Positions 25,033 through 33,813 of a DNA stretch of 64,000 bases are shown here, piece after piece. The stretch comes from Rhodospirillales bacterium. Its GTDB lineage: Bacteria > Pseudomonadota > Alphaproteobacteria > ATCC43930 > CGMCC-115725. Position 1 is the first letter of the stretch. The number at the start of each line of letters is the position of its first letter. The stretch is taken from the NCBI GenBank assembly GCA_028288725.1, contig JAQGIC010000103.1, positions 25,729 to 89,728 of the forward strand, read 5' to 3'. A model generated the notes under the pieces. The model searched no databases and was not told where the DNA came from. It saw nothing but the letters and a program-made list of their open reading frames with translations. The position numbers were made by a program, and so were the translations under genes.

Positions 25033-26703
25033 CTATCGGGCCGAGCCCGCTCGGCCGCGCAACAGCGCCTCCGGGTGCTGATCCAGATAATCGGCGAGCG
25101 CCCGGATCGAGCGCATCGAATCGGTCAGTTCATGGACCAGCGCCGGCAGATCACGGCTGCGGTCGCCGCCTGAGCCCAGCAGGTGCTGCGCCGCCTCCAG
25201 CGTCTGACCGGCGGCATCGGCGGTGCGATGCAGGCTCTCCAATAACGGCCCGATCTGCTGGTTGGTCTTCTGGGTGAGCTGGTCGAGATTGGTGAGTGAG
25301 CGGTCGAGCGACTTGACCGCGCGCCCCAGTTCCGGCCCGGCCGTCGCCTGATCGACATGCGCGATGATGTTGTGCAGGCCCATGCCGATCTCGGCGATCG
25401 GCAGCTGCGCCAGCTTGTCCATGAATTGATTGGCCGAGACCGTCAGCGCGCCGAGATCGCCCGAGGCCACCGTCGGCACCTGCGGCAGCGGGCCGCCGTA
25501 ATTGATGGTCGCCATGGGCGCGTCCGGGACAATGTCCAACTGGATAAGCCGCTGACCTGTCAGCAGGTTGGCCGAGCCCAGGCGGGCACGCAGCCCCTTC
25601 TGGACCAGATGGTCCATCGCCGTGTTGACCTGATCGATCGAAGGCTTGGGCTTGTCCTTGGCCAGCGGCAACTGGGTCGGATCGATCTCGAACGTGACCG
25701 GCGCGCGCAACGTGTCGGCAGCGGCGTCGTACTCCAGATGCACGTCCCTCACCTGGCCGACCCGCATGCCCTGCACCTCGACCGAGGCCCCTTCCGACAG
25801 GCCGTGAACGCTGCCCGGAAAATAGGCCACGTAGCTGACGGTCGGACCGCTCGGCTGCAGATCGGCCTCCTCCTCGTTTCTGTAGAGATGGAATTCGGCA
25901 TCCTTCGGACTGGCCGCATCCCACATGGCCGCGTCCGACGTGTCGAAGCCGAGGCCGCCGGCCAGCAGAGCCTCGAGCGAGCGCGTGCTGGCGCGAATGC
26001 CACCAGCGCCGGCCGAAATCGACACGCCGCTGACGTTCCAGAAATGGCTCTTCGGCCGCACCAGCTTGTCGTAGGGCGCGCGAACGAAGACGAAAAGGTC
26101 CGTTTGCTTGGCGTCCTTGCCCAGCTGATAGCCCAGCACCTCGCCGACATTGATGCCGCGGAAATAGATCGGCGAGCTTTGGCCGATCGAGCCCAGATCG
26201 TCGGCATGCAGCGTGAAACGCGTGCCCGGCTCGTCTTCATCGACCACCGGCGGCTCCTCCAGGCCGGCGAAATGGTCGGCCGACGGCGCATCGGAAGCGG
26301 CAGGGCCCGGATCCATTTCGATATAGGCGCCCGAAACCAGCGTGTTCAGGCCGGTGACGCCGGCGGCACTGATGCGCGGGCGCACGATCCAGAAGCGGGC
26401 GTTGGACGTCACGTGATCCTTGACCCGGCGCTCCAGCACGGCAGTCACTTCGACGTGGCTCATGTCCCGGGTCAGCACGACCTGTTTCACCGTGCCGATA
26501 TCGACGTCCTTGTGCCGGATCTTGGTATGGCCGGCCTCGACCCCGTCGGCCGAGGCGAAGGTGATCGTCACGGTCGGGCCATGGTTGGCGAAGGTCTGGA
26601 AGCCGACCCAGAGCACGACCAGAAAGGCCGCGATCGGCACCAGCCAGACGACCGTCAGGAGCCGACTGCGCCGGACCTGCGCGGTGGTTTCGCCGTCACT
26701 CAT
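25033..26703 (-). CDS. pqiB: PqiB, MCE-domain intermembrane transport protein
   Basis: A 556-residue protein with one N-terminal membrane helix (about residues 17-37) and three MCE/MlaD repeats (starting near VTITFASADGVEAGHTKI, RFTLHADDLGSIGQSSPI and SYVAYFPGSVHGLSEGASV). A C-terminal coiled-coil region follows. In PqiB the MCE rings and coiled coil form a tunnel that spans the periplasm and carries lipids between membranes. Its start overlaps the end of pqiA by 8 bp. The length agrees with Escherichia PqiB. Confidence 0.93.
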   Translation of the reverse strand: MSDGETTAQVRRSRLLTVVWLVPIAAFLVVLWVGFQTFANHGPTVTITFASADGVEAGHTKIRHKDVDIGTVKQVVLTRDMSHVEVTAVLERRVKDHVTSNARFWIVRPRISAAGVTGLNTLVSGAYIEMDPGPAASDAPSADHFAGLEEPPVVDEDEPGTRFTLHADDLGSIGQSSPIYFRGINVGEVLGYQLGKDAKQTDLFVFVRAPYDKLVRPKSHFWNVSGVSISAGAGGIRASTRSLEALLAGGLGFDTSDAAMWDAASPKDAEFHLYRNEEEADLQPSGPTVSYVAYFPGSVHGLSEGASVEVQGMRVGQVRDVHLEYDAAADTLRAPVTFEIDPTQLPLAKDKPKPSIDQVNTAMDHLVQKGLRARLGSANLLTGQRLIQLDIVPDAPMATINYGGPLPQVPTVASGDLGALTVSANQFMDKLAQLPIAEIGMGLHNIIAHVDQATAGPELGRAVKSLDRSLTNLDQLTQKTNQQIGPLLESLHRTADAAGQTLEAAQHLLGSGGDRSRDLPALVHELTDSMRSIRALADYLDQHPEALLRGRAGSAR

Positions 26704-27931
26704 GCCCGTTCTCCACCAGGTCCCACATCAGGCGCGCATCGAACGCCCGCGAGGCGAGCATGGTCAGCAGTACGACCGCCGCGAAGGCGACGGCCCCCGG
26801 CTCCGCCTCGACCCGGGTCAGCGTGCCGAACTGCACCAGCGAGGTCAGGATCGAGATCATGAACACGTCGATGTTCGACCACCGCCCGATCCCCTCGATG
26901 AAGCGATAAAGCCGGGTACGGGCCATCACCCGCTGGGTGAAGCCGCATCGGATCGCCAGCAGAAACCAGGTGAGCCCGGTCAGCTTGACCAGCGGCACCG
27001 CGATCGACGCCAGGAAGACGATGATCGCCAGCGGCCAGAGCCCGTTCTCGATCAGCTCGCGCACGCCCGAGAAGATGGTCGAAGGATCCCCGCGGCCGAA
27101 GCGGATGATGCTCAGCACCGGCAGGATGTTGGCAAGGATATAAAGGAAGAACGCCGCCAAGGTCAGCGCCGCCGTCTTGGCGAAGGAGCCCGGCTTGCGC
27201 CGATGCAGCCGCGCGGCGCAGCGCGGGCAGAAGCCGCCTTCCGCCTCCAGCGGAGCGATCAGGCTGCAGGCCAGACAATCGATCACGTCCCCCTGATCCG
27301 TCCCGGCCATCGCATCCGGCCCGATCGCGTGCCAGATGACACGCCGGTCGAGCACCGACCCGATCGCCAGGATGACAAGCGCGAAGGCGACGAAGCACCA
27401 GCCGCCGGTCGAGATCTCGATGCTGGCGACGTCCTTGATGCGGCTATAGGCAACCAGGCTGCCCAGCAGATAGACCTCGGTCATCGCCCAGGGGCGCAGC
27501 CACTCGGCCTGGCGGAACAGCCAACCGAGCCAAGGCGGGTGCGACCGGCGCGCCACCAGGATGAGCGAGGGAATCAGCGCCGCCAGCCAAAGCACCGGTG
27601 CCGCCACGCTGAATGCACCGACCACCATGCCCAGCGATGGATACCCCGTGTCCCACAGCGAGGTCAGGCCGTTGATCGTCAGGTTCTGCCGCTCGGCGCC
27701 CTCGAAGCTGACAATCATCAGCGGCAGGAAGTTCGCCGGAAACAGCAGCAGGCCCGCGGCAAGCGCCAGGGCGAGCGCCGCGGTGATCCCACCCGGAATG
27801 CGCCGCAGCAGCGTTCCGCCGCACCGGGCGCAATCGGCGACCGAATGAGCGGGCACGGCCGGCAGGCTTTGGGCGAGGCCGCAATCGGGGCAGTAGATCC
27901 GCCCGATCCGCTCGGCAGGCGCAAGATTCAT
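26696..27931 (-). CDS. pqiA: PqiA, inner-membrane protein with two zinc-ribbon modules
   Basis: A 411-residue membrane protein made of two homologous halves. Each half starts with a cytoplasmic zinc ribbon (CPDCG...CARCG near the N-terminus, CLAC...CPRCA near residue 220) followed by four membrane helices. This is the PqiA fold that pairs with the PqiB MCE tunnel. I start it at ATG 27931 because AGGA lies 6 nt upstream and the first zinc ribbon follows directly. The second half has the RPG-free LYRFIEGIGRWSNIDVF segment typical of the family. Confidence 0.93.
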   Translation of the reverse strand: MNLAPAERIGRIYCPDCGLAQSLPAVPAHSVADCARCGGTLLRRIPGGITAALALALAAGLLLFPANFLPLMIVSFEGAERQNLTINGLTSLWDTGYPSLGMVVGAFSVAAPVLWLAALIPSLILVARRSHPPWLGWLFRQAEWLRPWAMTEVYLLGSLVAYSRIKDVASIEISTGGWCFVAFALVILAIGSVLDRRVIWHAIGPDAMAGTDQGDVIDCLACSLIAPLEAEGGFCPRCAARLHRRKPGSFAKTAALTLAAFFLYILANILPVLSIIRFGRGDPSTIFSGVRELIENGLWPLAIIVFLASIAVPLVKLTGLTWFLLAIRCGFTQRVMARTRLYRFIEGIGRWSNIDVFMISILTSLVQFGTLTRVEAEPGAVAFAAVVLLTMLASRAFDARLMWDLVENGHE

Positions 27932-28042
27932 CGTGATCCTCGAACCGGCTGCGGCCCGAAACGGGACCGCGCACCAGGGGAAACGCGGCATCGATCAATA
28001 AGTTGCGCTATCTGGTAACGGCCCGCCCGCCCCGTTCGATCG

Positions 28043-29860
28043 TCAGGATGGCGGCAGCTTGTCCGTCGGAACGTCCGACGGCGGGGTTGCGGGCGTCCCT
28101 GACGGGATCTGGGGAATCCTGACCGTGTAGCTGGGCGACGGGGCCGGATTCTGCGTCGTGGTCGTCGTCACCGACTGCGGCTGGACGGCGAGCGGATCTT
28201 CCGCGGGCGCCCCCGCCGCCGGTGCCGCCGCCGGCGAAACGATGACCGCCGGCGGAGCGACCACCGTCGTAACCGGTGGGGCCGGCGTGCCCGGTGGGGA
28301 CAGTGCCGACGGGGGCGGCGCCAGCGTTGTCGGCGCGGTTTGCACCGCATCGGATCCCGGCAGTGGTGCAGGCGGCGCCGCGACGATCATCGGCACGGCC
28401 ATCGTCGCCGGCGGGCTCTGCGCGGTTTCGGTCGGGGTCGCAGGCGGCACTGCCGGCATCTCGACCGGCTGTACCGACGCCGGCGTCAGGGGCGCCTGTA
28501 CCACTGCGGGCACGACTGGCGCTGCGGCGGTATCGATTGCCGGAGCGGCCGGCGTCTCGACCGCGGTCGCGGCCGGTGGCGCCGGCGGTGCCGGCGGTGG
28601 GACAACCGGGCCGCTGCCCAGCGCCTTGGCCAGCATCTGCTGGTTCACCGGATACCAGATATTGCCCATATGCCCGCCGTGGGGGAACAGCGTCAGGCGA
28701 TTGGTGAGCGTGCTCTGCAGATAGGCGATGTCCTCGGGCCGGACCAGGAAATCGTCGGCATTGTGAAAGATCTCGACCTCGTGATGGCTCGCCAGAAAAT
28801 CATGCAGCCCGTACAGCGTCTCGGTCTTGACCATCTGGCTGGCCGCTTGCCGGTCGCCCAGCTGCGGCATCACGAACTTGTCGAGGTAATCGGCGAAGCC
28901 ATATTGCGCGGCTTCCTTCTCACGCGCGTCCAGGCTGGTCTTGCTCGCCGGGCTCTTCAGAATGCCCTCGTCCTTGATCTGCTGCGACACCATGATCACG
29001 TCGCTCAGGCTGTTGCGGAACAGGCCGAACAGCACGTATTTCAGCTGGTCGTCCGTCAGCGTGTTTTTCTTGGCCAAGTCACGGAAATAGGGTGCGCCCT
29101 GCGGGTCGGTCAGGTTGGCATTGACCACCAGATCGAAGGCGCGCGCCTTGATCGTCTTCTTTTCGTCGGCCGACCAGTTCTTGCCGGTTTCCGCGAGCGC
29201 GTCCAGCTGGCGCAGATCGTAGAATGTGTCGACCGGCGGGTTCAGCAGCACGACCTTGTCGAACTTCAGGCGCGGATGCTGCGCCTCGCGCGCCGCCAGG
29301 AACGCGCCCTCCAGCGCGCCCATCGAATAGCCGACGAGCTTGGTCTGCTGGATTTTCATGCCATCGACGCGGACCGCATGGTCCCGGGCGTGGACGATGA
29401 AATTCTCCAGATCGCCGGCATCGACGCTGGGCACGCCCGGATAGCCGGACCGCGAGGCGCCCAGCGCGAATTGCCAGTTGAAGGCGTTGGGGATGACCAG
29501 GACGTTATAGCCCATGGCGAAGATCTGGCCGCCCAGGTACAGCGCCAGCGGATCCTCGGCCACGGAGCCCAGGCCCGAAATCAGCACGACCAGATCGGCC
29601 GGCTTTTCCTGGCGATAGGTGACGTAATAGACCCGCGCCTTGTCCTCGAACAACGGCGTGCGGGCCCGGGCCGGATAGACGGTCACATCCTTGACCTGCT
29701 TCTCCGGCAATTGGGGATCCTTCAGCAACGCCACCGACGCCGTCGCCAGCCACGGGTCCTGATAGGGATAATCATAGCCCGGAGGGACATCGGCGGCATG
29801 AACGCCAAGGCTGCCGAAGCAGCATAGCGCCAGAGCCGACACAGCGAGCGGTTTCAGCAT
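28043..29860 (-). CDS. Secreted alpha/beta-hydrolase-like protein with a long Pro/Ala-rich tail
   Basis: A 605-residue exported protein. A signal peptide ends near residue 22 (GVHA). A hydrolase-like domain follows with a nucleophile elbow GYSMG (Ser at about 179) and a late HGGHMGN (His at about 397), so a catalytic Ser/His pair is present. Residues from about 413 onward are a low-complexity Pro/Ala/Val/Thr tail of nearly 190 residues. I do not know its substrate. It lies 111 bp upstream of pqiA on the same strand and could be co-transcribed, which suggests an envelope lipid role as inference only. The tail could span peptidoglycan. Confidence 0.6.
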   Translation of the reverse strand: MLKPLAVSALALCCFGSLGVHAADVPPGYDYPYQDPWLATASVALLKDPQLPEKQVKDVTVYPARARTPLFEDKARVYYVTYRQEKPADLVVLISGLGSVAEDPLALYLGGQIFAMGYNVLVIPNAFNWQFALGASRSGYPGVPSVDAGDLENFIVHARDHAVRVDGMKIQQTKLVGYSMGALEGAFLAAREAQHPRLKFDKVVLLNPPVDTFYDLRQLDALAETGKNWSADEKKTIKARAFDLVVNANLTDPQGAPYFRDLAKKNTLTDDQLKYVLFGLFRNSLSDVIMVSQQIKDEGILKSPASKTSLDAREKEAAQYGFADYLDKFVMPQLGDRQAASQMVKTETLYGLHDFLASHHEVEIFHNADDFLVRPEDIAYLQSTLTNRLTLFPHGGHMGNIWYPVNQQMLAKALGSGPVVPPPAPPAPPAATAVETPAAPAIDTAAAPVVPAVVQAPLTPASVQPVEMPAVPPATPTETAQSPPATMAVPMIVAAPPAPLPGSDAVQTAPTTLAPPPSALSPPGTPAPPVTTVVAPPAVIVSPAAAPAAGAPAEDPLAVQPQSVTTTTTQNPAPSPSYTVRIPQIPSGTPATPPSDVPTDKLPPS

Positions 29861-30135
29861 CTCGATTTCGCCATTCCGAATGAACTGTTTCCAACGCGCG
29901 TCGGGGTGCGCGGTGCCTGTTCATGCAAACTCTCGCGCCCTCCGAACGTTCCGAACCGCTGCCGGTTTCGATCGCTGAACTTTTGCGCTTGAAAGACGAA
30001 ACCTCACGCAAATGCGAAATCGTTAAATGTTGGAGAACGCAACACTTACCGGCATATCCACATTTGTTTGAGGTTGACACATAGCGGATATGTCGGCAGG
30101 TGGGATCTTTCTTCGACATGGGTCGTTATTAGGTC
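29861..30135. other. Intergenic region between divergent genes
   Basis: A 275-bp gap with an AT-richer stretch near 30000-30080 and a TTGACA at 30074-30079. No matching -10 box is evident at normal spacing, so promoters for the hydrolase and response-regulator genes cannot be fixed here. Confidence 0.4.
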
Positions 30136-30507
30136 ATGGAACCCCGCTTGCCCACGATCCTGCTGGTCGATGACGATCGCGATATTCGCGACGTGACCCA
30201 TGCTTTGCTGGAAAGCCTCGGTTATGCCGTCATCGAGGCGCCGCATCCGGCGGCGGCACTCGACATCGCCGCCGGTTCGGCGACGATCGACCTGATCTTC
30301 ACGGATCTCCAGATGCCCGGCATGAACGGCTTCGAACTGGCCGATGCGATCAAGCGCCTGCGGCCCGACGTTCCCGTCGTCTACGCGACCGGCTATGCCG
30401 GCGCGCTGGCCGAGAACGACAATCACCCGCCGGGACAGATTCTGGCGAAGCCCTATCGCATGGCCACGCTACGCACCGCCATGGCGCAGTCGCTCGCGCA
30501 CGACTGA
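30136..30507 (+). CDS. Single-domain response regulator (CheY-like receiver)
   Basis: A 123-residue receiver domain without an output domain. The acidic pocket LLVDDDRDIRD, the phospho-acceptor Asp in FTDLQMPGMNG, the Thr in YATGYAG and the Lys in LAKPYR are all present. Such stand-alone receivers act in phosphorelays or on chemotaxis and cell-cycle partners. No histidine kinase is adjacent. FixJ/FixL- and PAS-kinase-associated receivers of alphaproteobacteria look similar, and its kinase is probably elsewhere. Confidence 0.9.
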   Translation: MEPRLPTILLVDDDRDIRDVTHALLESLGYAVIEAPHPAAALDIAAGSATIDLIFTDLQMPGMNGFELADAIKRLRPDVPVVYATGYAGALAENDNHPPGQILAKPYRMATLRTAMAQSLAHD

Positions 30508-30912
30508 TCAGCCGGTCGTGGTCGACTTGCCGGATCGGTAGAGAACAGACAACGCGAGAAATTGAAGAACCGCGATGACGAGCGGTCCGATGATCTTTCG
30601 CGGATCGGCTTGCGTGAAGCCCACCCCGGCATCCAGCAGCTGGATCACGCCCGCAAGCGCGCCGACCAGCGCCAGTCCCCGCGGCCATTGCTGGTAAATC
30701 ACGACAAGGGTGACAATGGCGAAGGGCATTGCCCTGGCTGCGCCATACAGGGCGAATATCGAGGATGCCTCATTCGTCTCGAGACCAGCCGGCAAGATGG
30801 ATGTCGGGCTGACGATTCCTGCAACCGAGTAGCCGGCCGCAATCAATACGTTGATCGCGGTGATCCATGAGGCAATCCGCAAGGCGGTTGCCGGCGACGC
30901 AGACGTGAACAT
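30508..30912 (-). CDS. Small four-helix membrane protein, unknown function
   Basis: A 134-residue protein with four hydrophobic segments (about residues 11-32, 46-66, 70-90 and 105-124) and little else. I recognise no named family with confidence; the layout resembles DUF4267- and DoxX-like small membrane proteins. Start chosen at ATG 30912, 8 nt after GGGGAG. It is divergent from a LysR gene, with a perfect 9-bp palindrome between them, so it is the likely regulated target. Confidence 0.6.
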   Translation of the reverse strand: MFTSASPATALRIASWITAINVLIAAGYSVAGIVSPTSILPAGLETNEASSIFALYGAARAMPFAIVTLVVIYQQWPRGLALVGALAGVIQLLDAGVGFTQADPRKIIGPLVIAVLQFLALSVLYRSGKSTTTG

Positions 30913-30931
30913 GGCGGAGCTCCCCTCAATC

Positions 30932-30955
30932 CGGACCAAATTCCCTTTTGGTCCG
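30932..30955. promoter_or_regulatory. Candidate LysR operator
   Basis: CGGACCAAA, spacer TTCCCT, TTTGGTCCG: a perfect 9-bp inverted repeat in the divergent region between the membrane-protein gene (30912) and the lysR gene (31008). Confidence 0.5.
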
Positions 30956-30984
30956 TCCGCCGCAAGCTGTATCAAGGGGAGATC

Positions 30985-31011
30985 ATGAGAAGAATCGAAT
31001 TAGATTCATGA
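30985..31011 (+). CDS. Possible 8-codon leader peptide upstream of the LysR gene
   Basis: The frame encodes MRRIELDS and then TGA, which overlaps the LysR start as ATGA. AAGGGGAG (30974-30981) ends 3 nt before it, a better ribosome site than the LysR start itself has. Translation of the leader could bring ribosomes to the LysR start. Confidence 0.35.
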   Translation: MRRIELDS

Positions 31012-31952
31012 ACATCATCGATGATATTAATATTCGTCGGCTTGATCCGACGTTGTTGATCGTGTTCGGATCGCTGCTCGAGAGGCGAAATATGAGCGCC
31101 GTCGCGGCGGAGATGGGGCTTACCCAATCCGCTGTCAGCCATGCTGTGGGACGGTTGCGGCTGATCTTCGACGATCCGCTTTTCGTGAGAAAGGGCGGCG
31201 GCGTAGAACCGACCGCACGCGCGCTGCTCCTCGGACCTCCCCTGGCCGAGGTTCTGAGCGGAATACGCAACGCGCTTCAGATCGGCAGGCAATTCGATCC
31301 GGCCACCGCGACCCGCCGGTTCGCCATCGCCGCGCCGGAAATGATCGTGGCAGCGCTCGCGAAACCCGTGCTGGCTGAACTGGTCAGGTCGGCACCGCGC
31401 TGCCAGGTCTTGTTCCGCTCCCTCAGCCACAACAGCGCGGCGGCAACGGTGGTCGCCGGAGATGCGGACATCGCCCTCGGCGTGTTCACCGATCCTCCCA
31501 AGGAAACGGTCGGCACGCCTGTCGGCTATGAGGTCTTCGGGGTCGCGTCCAGGCCAAACCATCTGCGGATCGTCAACGGCCTGAACATGGATACCTATTG
31601 TGCGCTCGACCATATCCTGGTGTCGCACGACCGGAATGCGCGCGGCATCGTCGATGTGATCCTGGGCGACCTTGGCCGACACCGGCGGATCGCCGCCGTC
31701 ATGCCGCAGATGCTGCTCGGCTTCGCCGCCGCCAGCCAGTCGGACGCGATCATCACCGCCCCCTTGGGCGCGTGCCGCTATGCCGCGTCCCTCTTCCCTC
31801 TGGCGATCCATCGGCCCCCGGTAGCCATTCCGGGATTCGAGCTGACCCTGCTCCGCCACCAGGATGCAGCGACCGATCCGGCGGTCAAATGGCTGGCCGA
31901 CATAGTCGTGAACGCCCTTCCGCCGCGGACCCACAATGCGAATCCGCAATAG
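31008..31952 (+). CDS. LysR family transcriptional regulator, NodD-like type
   Basis: A 314-residue LysR regulator starting MNIIDDINIRRLDPTLL. The helix-turn-helix is RRNMSAVAAEMGLTQSAVSH, with the family FDDPLFVRKGGGVEPTARA linker. The NodD/NahR-like style (LRRLDLNLL-type start, LFVR) is clear, but the effector is unknown. The ATG at 31008 has no good ribosome site of its own and lies in an ATGA overlap with an 8-codon leader. It is divergent from the small membrane protein gene. Confidence 0.88.
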   Translation: MNIIDDINIRRLDPTLLIVFGSLLERRNMSAVAAEMGLTQSAVSHAVGRLRLIFDDPLFVRKGGGVEPTARALLLGPPLAEVLSGIRNALQIGRQFDPATATRRFAIAAPEMIVAALAKPVLAELVRSAPRCQVLFRSLSHNSAAATVVAGDADIALGVFTDPPKETVGTPVGYEVFGVASRPNHLRIVNGLNMDTYCALDHILVSHDRNARGIVDVILGDLGRHRRIAAVMPQMLLGFAAASQSDAIITAPLGACRYAASLFPLAIHRPPVAIPGFELTLLRHQDAATDPAVKWLADIVVNALPPRTHNANPQ

Positions 31953-31986
31953 GACCCGGGTATCGAGGTCAGGGGTTTTCGATCTC

Positions 31987-32826
31987 TCAGAATATATAGC
32001 CGACCGTGAAATTCGCGTCGTACTGCATCCGCGCCCGCACCAGCGGACTATGCGCGGCACTGTCGAGCAGCCGCGCGGCCGTGACGCCGCCCTCGACCAG
32101 CCAGTGATCCGTGATCAGCCAGGTCAGGTTCGAACCAAACCCGGCGCTCTGCAGCCCGCCCTGTGCGTCGTAGCGCGGCAGGCCGGAACGCAGGTGCTGG
32201 GTGGCACTGATGCCGAATTCATGCCGATTCCAGGCATCGTCGACGAAGCTGACCGTCGGGCCGGCGAACACGAAGATCTTCTCGGTGCCCCAGACCGGCA
32301 TATAGGCCGACAGATCGCCGGCCCAGCCATCGACACCGCCCAGCGCCCGCCGCACGTCGGCACGCAGCACGACCGGGAAGATCACATATTCGGCGAACAG
32401 CTTCGGGACCGGCGCCCAGCCGATGTCGCCGGTTCCATGCAGCCGCGTGTCGCTGTCGGCCTCGCGCCCCCGGTCGAAGCCGAGCGCCGCGCCGATCCGA
32501 TAGGTATTGCCCCGCAGCAGATTGACGCCCAGCCCTTCGCCGGTCGAGAAAAAGGCAAGATCCTTGTAGCGCACATCGATATCCGGGCCCGGTTCGAAGC
32601 GATATTTCCCTCCCCCCGGATAGATCGGCTGTACATTGCCGGCGGCACCCAGTTCGAACTGCCAATCGGGGATATTGTCCTCGAACATCGAGCGCAGCGG
32701 CACACCGGCCGAATATTGCCATTCCGCCATGGGTGACGATGTCTGGGCCTGCGCGCGGGTCATTCCCGCCATCAGCGCCAACGACGCGATCGCCGCCCAA
32801 AATCCCCGCCGCACGAAATCATCCAT
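31987..32826 (-). CDS. MipA/OmpV family outer-membrane protein
   Basis: A 279-residue protein with a signal peptide (cleavage after AQAQ, about residue 28). The family-typical block [19 protein letters not shown] follows, then [17 protein letters not shown] and [13 protein letters not shown]. MipA/OmpV proteins are outer-membrane barrels with roles that differ by species, from murein-enzyme scaffolding to osmotic or antibiotic responses. The last residue is Phe (GYIF), as expected for BAM-assembled barrels. It is transcribed opposite its neighbours, so no operon context helps. Confidence 0.9.
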   Translation of the reverse strand: MDDFVRRGFWAAIASLALMAGMTRAQAQTSSPMAEWQYSAGVPLRSMFEDNIPDWQFELGAAGNVQPIYPGGGKYRFEPGPDIDVRYKDLAFFSTGEGLGVNLLRGNTYRIGAALGFDRGREADSDTRLHGTGDIGWAPVPKLFAEYVIFPVVLRADVRRALGGVDGWAGDLSAYMPVWGTEKIFVFAGPTVSFVDDAWNRHEFGISATQHLRSGLPRYDAQGGLQSAGFGSNLTWLITDHWLVEGGVTAARLLDSAAHSPLVRARMQYDANFTVGYIF

Positions 32827-33003
32827 ATTCGACGCGCCCTACTCTACAAAGCGATCGGTCAACGATGCCGCGGCGCGATAATTCCCGCCTACCGCCGAAC
32901 GGAAGGGAAAAAGCTCTCTGTGGCATTAAGACCCTTCGCCTCGGCCGGAAAAGTTCGGATACTGCGATGGGAACATGAAACAAAATCTGGGAAGGAAACC
33001 AAG

Positions 33004-33762
33004 ATGAGCCAAGGGCAGAAATTTGCCGTCGTCACGGGCGCCGGCAGCGGCATCGGCCGAAGCTCGGCGCTCGCCTTGCTAAGTGCCGGCTATGGCGTGG
33101 TGCTGGCCGGACGGCGCGCGGAACAGCTTGATGAAACCCGCGATCTCGCCGGCGCCAACGGTGCCAATGCCTTGGCCGTGCCGACCGACGTCAGCGATCC
33201 CGCCGCGGTCGCGGCCCTGTTCGCCGCCACGAAGCAGCGCTTCGGCCGGATCGATCTGCTGTTCAACAATGCCGGCGTCAATGTGTCGAACACGGCATTC
33301 GAGGACCTTACGCCCGACCAGTGGAACCACGTGGTGGGGATCAATCTGACCGGATCGTTCCTGTGCGCCCAGGCCGCCTTCCGCATGATGAAGGATCAAA
33401 GCCCGCGCGGCGGCCGGATCATCAACAACGGTTCGATCTCGGCCCATGCGCCGCGCCCGAATTCGGCACCCTATACCGCAACGAAACACGCCATTACGGG
33501 ATTGACGAAGGCTCTGTCGCTCGACGGTCGGAAATACGACATCGCCTGCGGCCAGCTCGACGTCGGCAATGCCGCGACCGACATGGGCGGTCGCATGGCC
33601 AAGGGCGTCCCCCAGGCCAATGGCGAGATTGCGGTCGAGGCAGTCATGGATGTCGGCGAGTGCGCCCGCGCGATCGTCTATATGGCCAGCCTGCCGCTGG
33701 AGGCGAATGTGCAGTTCCTGACCGTCATGGCGACGAAGATGCCGTTCGTCGGTCGCGGCTGA
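33004..33762 (+). CDS. Short-chain dehydrogenase/reductase
   Basis: A 252-residue classical SDR. The NAD(P) motif TGAGSGIG lies at residues about 13-20, NNAG at about 89-92, the catalytic Ser in NNGSISAH, and YTATK carries the Tyr and Lys. Arg residues after the first glycine loop (GRRAEQ) suggest NADP preference. The ATG at 33004 has an AAGGA upstream; the frame back to 32920 lacks support. The FAD monooxygenase follows on the same strand after 51 bp, so the two could act on the same substrate, which is unknown. Confidence 0.9.
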   Translation: MSQGQKFAVVTGAGSGIGRSSALALLSAGYGVVLAGRRAEQLDETRDLAGANGANALAVPTDVSDPAAVAALFAATKQRFGRIDLLFNNAGVNVSNTAFEDLTPDQWNHVVGINLTGSFLCAQAAFRMMKDQSPRGGRIINNGSISAHAPRPNSAPYTATKHAITGLTKALSLDGRKYDIACGQLDVGNAATDMGGRMAKGVPQANGEIAVEAVMDVGECARAIVYMASLPLEANVQFLTVMATKMPFVGRG

Positions 33763-33813
33763 TCCCGGGCCGGGTCAGCCGGCCACAGGGAGAGAGCACA
33801 TGCGGGTCGCCCG

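Noticed and set aside
30074..30102. TTGACA as a sigma-70 promoter for the response regulator
   Set aside because: No -10-like hexamer occurs 16-18 nt downstream.
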